Of a stretch of DNA of 64,000 bases, positions 45,843-55,195 are shown in pieces; positions within the stretch are counted from its first letter, which is position 1; every line of letters starts with the position of its first letter. Under the pieces are notes generated by a model. It did no database searches. It was not told the origin of the DNA and saw nothing but the letters and a program-made list of their open reading frames with translations. The position numbers were made by a program, and so were the translations under genes. The stretch lies in NCBI RefSeq assembly GCF_008017445.1, contig NZ_VRSW01000006.1:40336-104335 (forward strand), read 5' to 3'. The stretch is from Microbacterium mitrae (lineage in GTDB: Bacteria > Actinomycetota > Actinomycetes > Actinomycetales > Microbacteriaceae).

Positions 45843-46661
45843 ATGGATCTTTTCGGCGGGCTCCCCTTACCTCTCGCGCTGGCTACGCTCGCGCTCATCG
45901 ACAGCCTGAGCGTTGGCACGCTCCTGCTCCCGGCCTTCTTGCTCCTGAGCCCGGGGCGGGTGAAGGCGGGCCGCATCGTCGTGTACCTCGCCACGATCGC
46001 GACTTTCTACCTTGTCGTCGGGCTGCTGTTCTTGTGGGGCTTGGTGAACGTTGCTGACGTCGCCGGTGATTTTCTTGCGTCGCCCGCCGGAACCATCACT
46101 CGCCTCGTGCTGGGCGCGGCACTCTTGGCGACATCGTTTCTGATTCCCGCCAAGAAGCCCGTCCCGCACTATCGCGCAGAATCTCCGTCAACCGAGACCT
46201 CGTCCGCAAAACCGACCGCACAGGAGCCGGAGCGCGCGGAACCCCAGCCATCAGGACGTGTCACCCTCTGGCGCGAACGACTCCTCGCCCCCGGCACCAA
46301 TGTCGCCGCCGTGATGGCGATCGCACTTGCCGCCGGCCTCGTTGAAGTGGCGACCATGTTGCCGTACATCGCGGCGATGACCGCATTGACGGATGCCGGA
46401 ACCAGCGCACCCGTGAAGGTCGCCGCGCTCGCCGGATACTGCCTCGTGATGATCTTGCCTGCCCTCCTACTGCTCATCTTGCGAGTAGTGGCAGCCCCGC
46501 TCGTGCAGGGGCCTCTCGAGCGCATTGCCGCGTGGATGCAACGCTCGGGCGCCGAGACAACCGCGTGGATCATCGGCATTATCGGGTTTCTCATCTTTCG
46601 CGCCGCCGCCGTTGAACTCGGGTTGTTCCAAGCGATCGGGCAGATTTTCGGGCGGACCTGA
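45843..46661 (+). CDS. GAP-family (Sap-like) membrane protein
   Basis: 272 residues, six spans, with a polar linker of about 50 residues between spans 3 and 4. LPLALATLALIDSLSVGTLLLPAFLLL and MLPYIAAMTALTDAGTSAPVKVAALAGYCLVMILPALLLL match the GAP/Sap family, whose mycobacterial members are linked to glycolipid or sulfolipid export. The family resembles LysE-type exporters. The ATG at 45843 begins the membrane domain directly; no strong ribosome site is visible. Confidence 0.8.
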   Translation: MDLFGGLPLPLALATLALIDSLSVGTLLLPAFLLLSPGRVKAGRIVVYLATIATFYLVVGLLFLWGLVNVADVAGDFLASPAGTITRLVLGAALLATSFLIPAKKPVPHYRAESPSTETSSAKPTAQEPERAEPQPSGRVTLWRERLLAPGTNVAAVMAIALAAGLVEVATMLPYIAAMTALTDAGTSAPVKVAALAGYCLVMILPALLLLILRVVAAPLVQGPLERIAAWMQRSGAETTAWIIGIIGFLIFRAAAVELGLFQAIGQIFGRT

Positions 46662-46674
46662 GCGGCAGACAAAG

Positions 46675-46680
46675 TAAGCT
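46675..46680 (+). promoter_or_regulatory. -10 box of leaderless nucS
   Basis: TAAGCT ends 6 bases before GTG 46687. Confidence 0.5.
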
Positions 46681-46686
46681 CATCAG

Positions 46687-47382
46687 GTGCGTCTTGTTAT
46701 TGCCCGCTGCAGCGTTGATTACACCGGTCGCCTCAATGCGCACCTTCCGGAGGCCACGCGCCTTCTCATGCACAAGGGTGATGGTTCCCTTCTGGTGCAC
46801 TCCGATGGCGGCTCGTACAAGCCGCTCAATTGGATGAGCCCGCCGTGCTCATTCGCCATTGAAGAGCTCGACGAGGATGACCAGTCGCAGGGCGTCATCG
46901 AGCGGTGGCGTGTGGTGCACAAGAAGTCTGGCGATGCGCTCACGGTGCGCATCTACGAGATGATGCACGACTCCAACCACGACCTCGGCATCGACCCCGG
47001 TCTGCAAAAAGACGGTGTGGAGGCCGATTTGCAGCGCCTGCTTGCCGAGCAGGTTGAACTGGTCGAAGAGGGCGCAAGCCTCGTGCGTCGCGAATACATG
47101 ACCGCGATCGGCCCGGTCGATCACATGGTGCGCGCGGCCGACGGCACGCACATTGCGGTCGAGGTCAAACGCCGCGCCGGCATCGACGCCGTCGAGCAAA
47201 TCACCCGCTACCTCGAACTCCTCAACCGCGACCCGGTGCTGGCACCGGTGCGCGGCGTGCTGGCGGCGCAGGCATTTGCCCCGCAGGCGCGCACCCTGGC
47301 CACCGACCGCGGCATCGCCTGCCTCGTGCTCGACTACGACGCGATGAAGGGCGTCGACTCCGGAGCACCAACGCTTTTCTAG
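46687..47382 (+). CDS. nucS: Mismatch-specific endonuclease NucS/EndoMS
   Basis: 231 residues. NucS cuts both strands at mismatches and underlies non-canonical mismatch repair in actinobacteria lacking MutS/MutL. The N-terminal DNA-binding domain ([28 protein letters not shown]) leads to the RecB-like nuclease core [23 protein letters not shown], with Asp145, Glu159 and Lys161 as catalytic residues, then [17 protein letters not shown]. The C-terminus ends in PTLF, consistent with the beta-clamp-binding tail of this family. GTG is the only start that fits the -10 box. Confidence 0.96.
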   Translation: MRLVIARCSVDYTGRLNAHLPEATRLLMHKGDGSLLVHSDGGSYKPLNWMSPPCSFAIEELDEDDQSQGVIERWRVVHKKSGDALTVRIYEMMHDSNHDLGIDPGLQKDGVEADLQRLLAEQVELVEEGASLVRREYMTAIGPVDHMVRAADGTHIAVEVKRRAGIDAVEQITRYLELLNRDPVLAPVRGVLAAQAFAPQARTLATDRGIACLVLDYDAMKGVDSGAPTLF

Positions 47383-47416
47383 CCTTCACACTGGTCACCG
47401 GCCAACCAACCCCCGG

Positions 47417-47422
47417 TAGGGT
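47417..47422 (+). promoter_or_regulatory. -10 box of a leaderless HAD gene
   Basis: TAGGGT ends 6 bases before GTG 47429. Confidence 0.5.
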
Positions 47423-47428
47423 GGCAGA

Positions 47429-48100
47429 GTGAGTGGAGCATCGCAGTGGTCTTGCATTTTGTGGGACATGGACGGAACCATCGTCGACGCCTCGGAGGGC
47501 ATCTTGCAGCGCCTGCAGGTGACGTTTGATCACCTGGGCAAGCCGGCGCCAACCCATGACGACCTCATCAAATGGATCGGCCCGCCGATGCAGGAGTCGT
47601 TTCAGCACAACGCAAACCTGACTCCAGAAGAAGCGTTGCGCACGGTTGAGTTCTACCGCTCGTTGCATGACTATGACGACCTCGCCGCGGGCGTCCGCAT
47701 CTATCCCGGCGTCGCCGAACTGATCAACGAGGTTGCCGCAGCGGGCGTTGCGCAGGCGATCGCAAGCTCCAAGCCGGAGGCTCAGGTGGTTCCGCTTGCC
47801 GAGCACTTCGGCATCAGCCCCGACTTCGTTGCCATGGTGGGTGGCTCTGATGACGGCGTGACTCGCGTGAGCAAGGCCGACGTTGTGCGCGAGGCGCTGC
47901 GGCGCCTGGCCGAAGCTGGAGTGGACACGTCTCGTCCGGTGCTGATCGGTGACCGACGACACGATATTGAGGGTGGCGCGGAGTGCGGCGTTCCGGTGAT
48001 TCACGTCACGTGGGGCTTCAGCTACCCCGGCGAAGGTGACGGCGCCATCGCCACCGCAACCACCACGGCAGAGCTTCGAGACCTCATTCTGACGGCGTAA
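47429..48100 (+). CDS. HAD hydrolase, phosphoglycolate phosphatase-like
   Basis: 223 residues. Motif I is LWDMDGTIVD (Asp13 nucleophile, Asp15), a helical cap follows (residues about 20-90), motif II is AIASSKPEAQ, motif III is the Lys near SKADVV and motif IV is PVLIGDRRHDIEGG. The type fits PGP/Gph or nucleotidase-like phosphatases of the cytosol. It runs directly into the coiled-coil gene two bases downstream. Confidence 0.9.
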   Translation: MSGASQWSCILWDMDGTIVDASEGILQRLQVTFDHLGKPAPTHDDLIKWIGPPMQESFQHNANLTPEEALRTVEFYRSLHDYDDLAAGVRIYPGVAELINEVAAAGVAQAIASSKPEAQVVPLAEHFGISPDFVAMVGGSDDGVTRVSKADVVREALRRLAEAGVDTSRPVLIGDRRHDIEGGAECGVPVIHVTWGFSYPGEGDGAIATATTTAELRDLILTA

Positions 48101-48102
48101 CG

Positions 48103-49344
48103 ATGGACCTGCTGCCCTGGGTTGTTGTGTTCGGAACCACCGGCGTGCTGTGCGTCGTGCTCGGGCTGGGTATTCGCGGCTTTCGCCGTACGCCGCGAGC
48201 GCGCGCTCGACGAGAGGTCACCTGGCAGAACACCGGAACGGCACTGCTGCGCCTCGATACCGCCATCGAAGAGAGCGACATCGAGCTTGGTCTTGCCGGG
48301 GCGATGTACGGCGGAACCGCGCCGCGAACGCTGGCTGCTGCCAGGGCACGCGCGGCGAACGCCCGCGACGACGCGTTCGCCCGGTATCAGTTGGCTCTGG
48401 AACGCAAAGACACGCACCCGGGTGCCGTCCGCGAGGCCCGGCATGTCGGTGACCTAGCCAACCGCGCGCTACTGAAGTTGGAATCTGCCCAGCTCGAACA
48501 CCAAAAGTGGCTCACCGCAAACGCGGACGCGCCGACCGAGGTGGTCGCCGCGCGTGAACGTTTTGCCGCGCTGACGACCGGCATTGGGGACCCGAGCGCC
48601 TTGGAGCGCGATCTGTCGGCGCGGTTTGCCGATGACGAATGGGAGCCGGTGAAGTCGGCGAATCGCTCGCTGGCTGATGCCCTCGCCTCGGCCGACGGCG
48701 CATTGCAGCGTGCGGAGCGCAATGTGCACACGCCGGGCGCTTCGGTGATGGCCGATCTTGCCGCGGCCGAGCGTGCGCTGCGCGCGGCTGAGGCCGCATC
48801 GCTGGCCGCAGACGTTGCCCACAAGGCTGTTGTTGACGCGAGCCTCGCGGTTGCCCATGAACTCGCCAGCGTTCGTGCCGACATTGCCAAGGGCGTTGCG
48901 CTGCAACAGCACGTACCGGCGAATGCGGCGCAGCGCGTGGGTGAAGAGCTTGAACGAGCCCTGAACGCGGTGGAGGCGATTGAGCCTCGCGCCGGCGCCG
49001 AGCCAACAGCGGTGATCGCGGAAATCTCACGCATTCGCGATCGCCTCGACGTTGCGTTGGGCAACGCGCGCACCGCGCGGGATCGCATTGAGGGCGCACG
49101 CAACGCCCTGCCCGGAACCACCGCGACGGCCCGTCGCGCGATTGCGCACGCCGAGGCGATGGTGATGCAGTCATCCAGCGCCGACGCGCGCGTGCGGCTG
49201 ACGGAAGCGACGGATGCCTTGGCGGCATCGCGCGCGGCGGATGACGCAGTCGCGGCGCTAGACGCCGTGCGGCGCGCCATCCGCCACGCGGAGGATGCCA
49301 CGGCTCTCGCGCAGTTTGCGCGAGGTGCGGGTTCTTCTAATTAG
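48103..49344 (+). CDS. Membrane-anchored Ala-rich coiled-coil protein, unknown function
   Basis: 413 residues. One N-terminal span ([21 protein letters not shown], about 4-24), a basic stop-transfer patch, then almost 380 residues of Ala/Arg/Glu helices with strong coiled-coil character and no cysteine clusters or catalytic motifs. The composition resembles the helical tails found after TPM domains in some actinobacterial proteins, but no TPM domain is present. It begins two bases after the HAD gene and ends overlapping the convergent cold shock gene by three bases. Confidence 0.7.
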   Translation: MDLLPWVVVFGTTGVLCVVLGLGIRGFRRTPRARARREVTWQNTGTALLRLDTAIEESDIELGLAGAMYGGTAPRTLAAARARAANARDDAFARYQLALERKDTHPGAVREARHVGDLANRALLKLESAQLEHQKWLTANADAPTEVVAARERFAALTTGIGDPSALERDLSARFADDEWEPVKSANRSLADALASADGALQRAERNVHTPGASVMADLAAAERALRAAEAASLAADVAHKAVVDASLAVAHELASVRADIAKGVALQQHVPANAAQRVGEELERALNAVEAIEPRAGAEPTAVIAEISRIRDRLDVALGNARTARDRIEGARNALPGTTATARRAIAHAEAMVMQSSSADARVRLTEATDALAASRAADDAVAALDAVRRAIRHAEDATALAQFARGAGSSN

Positions 49345-49550
49345 AGAACGGTGATGTTCTCGGCCTGCAGGCCCTTGGGGCCCTGCGCTACGTCGAAGGC
49401 GACGCGCTGGTTGTCTTCCAGCGTGCGGTAGCCGGACGTCTGGATCGCCGAGTAGTGTGCGAAGACGTCAGCGCCGCCCTCGTCCGGGGAGATGAAGCCG
49501 AAGCCCTTCTCCGAGTTGAACCACTTGACGGTTCCGGTGGTGCTGCTCAT
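49341..49550 (-). CDS. Cold shock protein, CspA family
   Basis: 69 residues, the typical single OB-fold size. RNP1-like KGFGFI and RNP2-like VFAHYSAI are intact in [32 protein letters not shown]. It binds single-stranded RNA or DNA and melts RNA structure. About 200 bases separate it from the next gene upstream, enough for a long leader; the RNA could form a GGCCC/GGGCC stem shortly before the start. A TAGGTT box near 49610 is a possible -10. Confidence 0.95.
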   Translation of the reverse strand: MSSTTGTVKWFNSEKGFGFISPDEGGADVFAHYSAIQTSGYRTLEDNQRVAFDVAQGPKGLQAENITVL

Positions 49551-49749
49551 TCTTTGCCGTTCGTTAGGGCCCCTCGATTGACGGGCCTGGTCTTGAGATT
49601 GTGTGACTAACCTAGTGGTTTCGCGACCGGGTGAAAATGGATTGTGACGAAGGTGACGTAATCGTTGCCTTGCCTTAATCTCGCAGAAATACGGGCCAAT
49701 GGCGCCCTGGAACGTGTGCGACGCACCGGCCAACCGTCAACGACGCTGC

Positions 49750-50328
49750 TCAGCGCTGCCCGGAGAGCGCCTGAATGCACACTCCAAACCAGACCAGCGG
49801 CATCGCGCCGAGCACGATGAAAATACCCTGACCAATCTTGCGGGTTTGGTACGGGATGACAGTCGCGATGCCTGCCAGCGGCACAACCGCGAACGCAACA
49901 GTAATACCCATAAACAGTGCACTTGTCGGATACTGGCCAATGCTGCTGCCGCCAACGATTAACGTGCAGAGCACCACGATGACGACGCCAGCCAGAATTC
50001 CCCACCACATGCCGGGGCGGGTATCGACCACCGGAGGCGTCGGGGCGCCCCAGGGTCGGTACGGGTGGTAGCCACCAGGCGATGGCGAACCGTAAGCACC
50101 CGGGGGAGCCTGGCGATATTGGTCATGACCCGCAGGCCCCGGCGGCTGCGGCGAGGCCGGTTCTCCAGGCCCGGAACCCGGGGCTGAGCCGGGCGCGGAA
50201 CCAGGGGCTGAGCCGGGCGCGGTGAATCCAGGCGCGCCCGCGGGGCTGCCCATTCCGGGCGGGAGGGGCGGAACGATGGGGCTCGCGTTTTCGTCGTCCG
50301 CCCGCGGTTCTTTCTCATCTGATGTCAT
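49750..50328 (-). CDS. Pro/Gly-rich membrane protein, unknown function
   Basis: 192 residues. The first half is disordered, with PGSAPGSAPGSAPGS repeats, then PPGPAGHDQYRQAPPG and a Tyr/Pro stretch; the second half has three spans (about 105-128, 135-158, 165-187). Such Pro-rich headed small membrane proteins are common in actinobacteria without known roles. It is the last gene of a leftward run, 51 bases after the Lgt-like gene. Confidence 0.75.
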   Translation of the reverse strand: MTSDEKEPRADDENASPIVPPLPPGMGSPAGAPGFTAPGSAPGSAPGSAPGSGPGEPASPQPPGPAGHDQYRQAPPGAYGSPSPGGYHPYRPWGAPTPPVVDTRPGMWWGILAGVVIVVLCTLIVGGSSIGQYPTSALFMGITVAFAVVPLAGIATVIPYQTRKIGQGIFIVLGAMPLVWFGVCIQALSGQR

Positions 50329-50379
50329 GATGCGCCCCCAAGCCGTAGCAACCCGGGCGAGGGCCGCTGTGTTCGTCCG

Positions 50380-51198
50380 TCATCCAACAACCTCCACAAC
50401 ATTGGTTCCGCTCTTCTTTGGCGCACGCGCGACGAGTAGGCGCCCCCGACGGGCAAGCCAAATGAGCCGGGCGGCAAAGAGCGGAATGGTCACGAGTAGG
50501 AACATTTGCGGGCGCGTGAGGCCGGCAAATGCCACCTCGTTGGCCCGCACAAACTCTACGAAGAAGCGAAACACCGCGTACGCGCCGATGTAGACCGTAA
50601 GCATCTCCCCCGGCGCGAGACGCGAGTGGCGAAGCCAAAACCACAGGAGCACAAACATCACGAGGTGAAACGCGATCTCGTAGATGAACGAGGGGTGCAG
50701 GCTGGCGCCGGCGACGGAACCTGTGTACTCCGCTTGCTCAGGCGTGAGCACCACTCCCCAGCCGCCGCCGGTCGGCGCACCCGGATTCTCGGTAAGAAAG
50801 CACCCGATGCGCCCCAGTATGAGCGCCGCACAGACGGCCGGAGCAAAGTAGTCGCCGGTTCGTTCGCGATAGCCGACGATCTTTTTTGCAACATGAACCC
50901 CGAGCCATGCGCCGACCAGTCCACTCAGAATCGACGCGTTGCCGCGAATCATGTGCTCGGTGAAGGGGAGGTTCTGCGAGAAATCGAGGTGCTGCACCCA
51001 GGTTCCGAGGCGAGCCATGATGCTGCCACCAACGAGCGCACCGATCACAAGCCAGGGCATGCGCGGATCGCTCACCCTGCGCCGCCGCAACTCCCACCAG
51101 TACAACAGGCCCGCCACGGCGAGCCCCAGCATCACAAACGCGGAGTGCGTGTCGATGGCGGGGCCGAAGCCAAGCAGGGTGTCGGTGGTGGGGAACAT
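50380..51198 (-). CDS. Divergent prolipoprotein diacylglyceryl transferase homologue (Lgt-like)
   Basis: 272 residues, about seven spans. GRIGCFLTENPGAPTGGGWGVVL and LHPSFIYEIAFHLVMF match the Lgt signature regions, and FRFFVEFVRANE near the C-terminus is the last conserved block. Lgt moves diacylglycerol from phosphatidylglycerol to lipobox cysteines. However, the usual H-G-G motif is LSGLVG here (RGNASILSGLVGAW), so a key His is missing, suggesting a paralogue with changed activity rather than the housekeeping enzyme. ATG 51198 is one base from the upstream gene's stop. It is in one unit with a radical SAM gene. Confidence 0.8.
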   Translation of the reverse strand: MFPTTDTLLGFGPAIDTHSAFVMLGLAVAGLLYWWELRRRRVSDPRMPWLVIGALVGGSIMARLGTWVQHLDFSQNLPFTEHMIRGNASILSGLVGAWLGVHVAKKIVGYRERTGDYFAPAVCAALILGRIGCFLTENPGAPTGGGWGVVLTPEQAEYTGSVAGASLHPSFIYEIAFHLVMFVLLWFWLRHSRLAPGEMLTVYIGAYAVFRFFVEFVRANEVAFAGLTRPQMFLLVTIPLFAARLIWLARRGRLLVARAPKKSGTNVVEVVG

Positions 51199-51199
51199 G

Positions 51200-51514
51200 T
51201 CAGCCCAGCCAGCCTCTGACGACGGTGACGATGCCCCACACCCAAAACGGAATGGCAACCGCCGCCACCACCGCGAGCGCGATCAAGTAGGTGAGCACGA
51301 GGCGCGTATCGCCCAGCTTGCAGCGCGAGCGAAGCAGGCCAGCCGCGCGCGCTCTGCGATAGCCGCCAATCGCAATCAGCGAGAACACCAGTACCGCGAT
51401 CGGCCCGGTGAGCGCGGCGATCGCCGCAATCGTCGCGAACACGCACAGCCGCAGCGGGTCAAACGGCAGCCCCACCGATTCGTCGTATTGCCGCGTGTGC
51501 CCCGCCTCAGTCAT
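51200..51514 (-). CDS. Small membrane protein in the radical SAM/Lgt-like unit
   Basis: 104 residues with two clear spans (about 22-48 and 74-100) and a polar loop (YRRARAAGLLRSRCKLGDTR). The arrangement resembles small DUF4190-like membrane proteins, but I do not recognise a family. It starts inside the end of the radical SAM gene (eight-base overlap) and stops one base before the Lgt-like gene, so all three are translated together. Confidence 0.75.
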   Translation of the reverse strand: MTEAGHTRQYDESVGLPFDPLRLCVFATIAAIAALTGPIAVLVFSLIAIGGYRRARAAGLLRSRCKLGDTRLVLTYLIALAVVAAVAIPFWVWGIVTVVRGWLG

Positions 51515-53225
51515 GTGCGCTCACCGCACCATCCGGAACCGTCACACGGCCGCCGCCGCCCAGGCCGCCACCAACACCCACGTCAGCACCCACAGCGCCA
51601 CCACCGCCATCAGCGTCGCCACCGCGCACGCTGATTACCGGGCCAAGACCAACCGGCTGTGCGTTGCGGGCGGTCGCAGTGGAGATGCGTTGCCGTGACA
51701 GCGGCGCCCACGCCTGCACGGCACAAAACGGGGCACACTGATGGGCTGCGGTCTCGTCGTTGACCGTCGCGACGTGCACGCAGCACTGCGTGAGACGCTC
51801 TTCGATCATGGTGTTGATGTCCATAAAGGGCTTGACGGTGATGCGCAGAATGCGCTCGCCCAGCATCTTGCGCAACCGCTTGTGTTGCCCAGGCAGCACC
51901 GTCGTTGCCAACGCCGTCAAGGTTCCGATGCCGATATCGCAGTTGACGCAGATATCGCGCCAAATCGATGACATCGACGGGTGCGACAGGCTCGACTGCT
52001 CACTGAACAGATCAAGCAGCGAGTTTTTCACCGCCTCTTTCATCGACGCGTTGATGGAGCTGTCTGCGATGCGATTGGCGATCAGATCGGGCTCAAGGTC
52101 AAGAAACTGCTTGAGTTTGTCGTGCCCGATGAGCGAGGTCAACGACCGCCACTGGCCGGAGTCATCTTTCAAGAAGTAACCGACAGAACAACAGTGCGGG
52201 TGCGAACACGGCAGCGCCGTGAGGTCGCGCGACGTGATGGCACCGTCAGTCTGCGGTGCCAGCCGCGCGAGCACACCCGTGTGCGTCAGGCGATCATTGG
52301 CATCAATGCCGGAGTTGCGGCCGGAACCAAAGACCGGCTGAACGGTGACGCCTCCCACGTAGGGGGTGGCTTGAGCCACGCGAATGACCTCACCGATTTC
52401 GCCATCGTTGACGCCCTTCGCGGCGGTCATGGTGAGCGTCATGAAGACGCCTGCCGCGCTCAGCCGCTCGATCGCGCGCTCTTTGAAACGGCGGATATCA
52501 GCGCCGCGGTGAAACTTCGAAGCCTCAGCCGAGGTTCCGTCGTACTGCAGGTAGATCTCTACGCGTTCGCGGTGCTTCTTCAAGAACGCGACGAACTCGT
52601 CGTCGTTCGCGATGCGCAGACCGTTGGAGTTCAGCAGAATGCGCACCACCGGGCGCGCGGCCAACTGCTCAATGAGCTGTTCGAGCCATGGGTACAGTGT
52701 GGGCTCGCCGCCGGAGAGCATGAGCACGTCGATGCGATTGTTCTCCCGCGCGAGACGCGCATCGACGGAGGCCAGCACCTCGGCAAGCGGCGCGACGGCC
52801 GAGGCCGCAGGACCCGACTCGGCAAAGCACGTGGGGCAGCGCAGGTTGCAGTGGTCGGTGAGATCTTCAAGCAGAATGCAGGTGTGCTGCGTCTGCATTT
52901 CGGGCAGGCCATCAAGGTAGGCGCTCGGCACCGGCTTGAAGTTGCCGCGCACATCGGGCACGTGCACCTTGGTGGGGGCTGTCCACTCTTCGAGGTAGCT
53001 CAGGATTTCGGCGGACTCGTCGTAGAGGGTGCGAATCAACCCGTGCGTTTGGCAGCCACGCTCGAGGTACACCGTGTCACCCTCGACGGCCAACCAACCA
53101 GACAGCCGCGCCACCTGATCGAGCGATCGATCCGGCTCTTCTTCGTGGCACACCGGACAGAACGCGTTCACATATCGGTGCACGCGATAGTCGCGAAGCG
53201 GCTGGCCTGGCGAAGAATTCGTCAT
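51507..53225 (-). CDS. Radical SAM enzyme of the archaeal Tes/MptM (COG1964-like) family
   Basis: 572 residues. An N-terminal zinc-knuckle-like CPVCHEEE (Cys23, Cys26) is followed by the radical SAM cluster CNLRCPTC (Cys126, 130, 133) and the SAM-binding block MLSGGEPTLYPWLEQL. C-terminal cysteine groups CSHPHCCSVGYF, DICVNCDIG and FMDINTMIEERLTQCCVHVAT...CAPFC match the auxiliary iron-sulfur pattern of archaeal tetraether synthase Tes and pterin methylase MptM. The last 40 residues are Gly/Val-rich. The reaction is unknown; joining or methylating an unactivated carbon of a lipid or cofactor is the family theme. It lies with thiol-redox and Lgt-like genes. Confidence 0.85.
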   Translation of the reverse strand: MTNSSPGQPLRDYRVHRYVNAFCPVCHEEEPDRSLDQVARLSGWLAVEGDTVYLERGCQTHGLIRTLYDESAEILSYLEEWTAPTKVHVPDVRGNFKPVPSAYLDGLPEMQTQHTCILLEDLTDHCNLRCPTCFAESGPAASAVAPLAEVLASVDARLARENNRIDVLMLSGGEPTLYPWLEQLIEQLAARPVVRILLNSNGLRIANDDEFVAFLKKHRERVEIYLQYDGTSAEASKFHRGADIRRFKERAIERLSAAGVFMTLTMTAAKGVNDGEIGEVIRVAQATPYVGGVTVQPVFGSGRNSGIDANDRLTHTGVLARLAPQTDGAITSRDLTALPCSHPHCCSVGYFLKDDSGQWRSLTSLIGHDKLKQFLDLEPDLIANRIADSSINASMKEAVKNSLLDLFSEQSSLSHPSMSSIWRDICVNCDIGIGTLTALATTVLPGQHKRLRKMLGERILRITVKPFMDINTMIEERLTQCCVHVATVNDETAAHQCAPFCAVQAWAPLSRQRISTATARNAQPVGLGPVISVRGGDADGGGGAVGADVGVGGGLGGGGRVTVPDGAVSAHD

Positions 53226-53292
53226 AGCCGCACGGTACCAGCGCGGCCGCATTCTCGGCAGAGAACACCGCCGAGCCTGGGGATAGGTTTTA

Positions 53293-54150
53293 TTATCGCC
53301 CCGGGTGTGAAGACTCCGCGGCCGATGCCGCAGCGCCCCGCTGGGCAAGGCGGCGGGTGCGCCACGTGAGAAGCGCCGCAACGCCACCCAACACCACGAT
53401 GGCAACGACAATCGCGACAATATCGGAGACCCCGGCCGTCGCCCGCATCGCGCTCGCTTCAATGGCGGCCTGATCGTCTGCACCCAAAATGCTGGGGAGC
53501 CCGGCCGTGCCCTGCGTCACCAGCAGCAGAATTCCCATGCCGATCATCAGCAGGCCGCCGACGATATTGGTCCACGCATTGCGCCAGCGCCCAATCACGA
53601 GCTCCCGCGGCTTCAGCACCGAGCGAATCGCCGGCACGCTCGTCCAGATCAGGGCGATCACCAGCAGAGGCAGCGTCATGCCAGCCGCGAAGATCGCCAT
53701 GATGAGTCCGCCATACAGCGTGCTCGAACTGAGCGCCGCGACCGTCAGTGTGGCCCCTAGCAGGGGCCCGGCGCACACCCCGGCGATGCCGTAAACGGTG
53801 CCCAAGAGGTAGACAGACAGCGTCGTGGTTCCCTCCCCCGCCGCGCTGCGGCTCAAGAACGGCAGCCGAATGCCTGCCACCTGAATCAGACCAAAAACAA
53901 TCACCAAAATCGACGCCCACAGCACAAACGCATTGCGATGCGTGCTGATGAAGACGCCAAGGGTGCCGGCAAGCACGCCAAGCGGAACCAGGGTGGTGAT
54001 GAGTCCGAGATAGAAAACGCCAGTACGCCCCGCGATGCGGGTAGGCGAACCGAAGGCGTATGAAAAGAAGGCCGGCAGCAGCAGCACCGAGCACGGGCTC
54101 AGCAGCGTCAGTACGCCGCCAATAAAGGCGCCAGCGAAGCCGAGCTCCAC
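53293..54150 (-). CDS. CcdA/DsbD-like membrane thiol transporter
   Basis: 285 residues, six to seven spans. The paired redox cysteines are Cys20 (LLSPCSVLLLPAFFSYAFG) and Cys126 (GIAGVCAGPLLGA), the CcdA layout for passing electrons from cytosolic thioredoxin outward. The GTG start shares a base with the stop of the DsbA-like gene (TAGTG). Cytochrome c maturation genes are absent nearby, so the reductant probably serves the DsbA-like partner. Confidence 0.9.
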   Translation of the reverse strand: MELGFAGAFIGGVLTLLSPCSVLLLPAFFSYAFGSPTRIAGRTGVFYLGLITTLVPLGVLAGTLGVFISTHRNAFVLWASILVIVFGLIQVAGIRLPFLSRSAAGEGTTTLSVYLLGTVYGIAGVCAGPLLGATLTVAALSSSTLYGGLIMAIFAAGMTLPLLVIALIWTSVPAIRSVLKPRELVIGRWRNAWTNIVGGLLMIGMGILLLVTQGTAGLPSILGADDQAAIEASAMRATAGVSDIVAIVVAIVVLGGVAALLTWRTRRLAQRGAAASAAESSHPGR

Positions 54151-55025
54151 TACTCCGCCTTGGCGAGTTCGAGCTGCTCGGTGAACACCTTGTGGAACGT
54201 CTCGATGGGCTGCGCGCCCGAGAAGTAGGTACCGCCGACAACGAAGAACGGAACCGCGGTCACGCCGAGCTGCTGGGCGTCTGCCGTCGAGGCGGCAACG
54301 GCTTCGGCGAGCGCGGGGTCATCAAGGTCGGCCGTGAACTGGGCGATATCGGGCACGCCCGCCTCTTCGGCGAACGCGATGAGCTTTTCGCGCGGCATAT
54401 CGGGGTGGCCAGACTGGGGAGCTGCCGCGTAGAGCACCTCAAAGTACTCGGCAAACTTGCCCTGGTTGCCTGCGGCCCGAGCGGCGACGGCGGCAGCGGT
54501 TGAGTCATCGCCGAAGAACGAAACATCGCGCACCTCGTAGCGCACGAGGCCCTTATCCACGTACTCCTCCAACAGCACCGGCATGGTGTCGTTGGTGAAC
54601 TTTGCGCAGAACGGGCAACGGTAGTCGGTCCATTCGATCACCGTCAGCGGGGCATCAATATCGCCATACGCCATCGGGTCGTTGGGGTCGGCGCGTGCGA
54701 TCTGCTCGGCAAGAGGTGGGCGGTTGGGGTCAGCCTCAGGGGCGGCACCGTCGGTGGCGCCACCTGTTACACCCTCGGTGCTGCCTGCGCTCGGCCCCTT
54801 GCCCGCATCGGCATTCACCGCGGGGTTTTGTTGCGACAGCGGCTGGGCGATCGCGACGACGAGAAGAAAGGCTGCAGCCGCACCGAGAACGATGTTGAGG
54901 GTGCGCGAACGACGAAGCTTGCGAGTCAGCGTTTCGGTCTCGCTCGGGGTGTTGACGCTTTCGACGGCCTCGGCTGTTGAGGCATCGGCGGCGTCTGGCT
55001 GGGCTGCAGGAGTTTCGTTCGTCAC
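54150..55025 (-). CDS. Membrane-anchored DsbA-family thiol oxidoreductase
   Basis: 291 residues. A cytoplasmic acidic head (1-40), one span (RTLNIVLGAAAAFLLVVAIA, 41-60), a Gly/Pro linker, then a DsbA fold outside with active site DYRCPFCAKF (Cys137, Cys140) and cis-proline loop GVTAVPFFVVGG. The C-P-F-C dipeptide and insertion helical domain fit actinobacterial DsbA/MdbA-like proteins. GTG start. It leads the leftward run CcdA, radical SAM, small membrane protein, Lgt-like, which suggests a shared envelope task. Confidence 0.9.
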   Translation of the reverse strand: MTNETPAAQPDAADASTAEAVESVNTPSETETLTRKLRRSRTLNIVLGAAAAFLLVVAIAQPLSQQNPAVNADAGKGPSAGSTEGVTGGATDGAAPEADPNRPPLAEQIARADPNDPMAYGDIDAPLTVIEWTDYRCPFCAKFTNDTMPVLLEEYVDKGLVRYEVRDVSFFGDDSTAAAVAARAAGNQGKFAEYFEVLYAAAPQSGHPDMPREKLIAFAEEAGVPDIAQFTADLDDPALAEAVAASTADAQQLGVTAVPFFVVGGTYFSGAQPIETFHKVFTEQLELAKAE

Positions 55026-55195
55026 CCCTCCAGGCTAGGCGGTCGCGGCTGAGCACATGCCCGAGATGCCGCCGCATGCCCGGATTGCGCGCAATCCCTG
55101 CCAAATTCACTGTTTCCCAAGCCCGCATCTGCCGCTACGGTCGAAGCAAGGTGTGCGCCTCACCCTCAGAAACGGGGCGGCACCGAGGGGGAAAC

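Noticed and set aside
54977..55195. Upstream extension of the 889-residue protein into the dsbA promoter
   Set aside because: The added residues are Arg/Cys-rich and overlap the divergent dsbA gene; ATG 55196 has a strong ribosome site.
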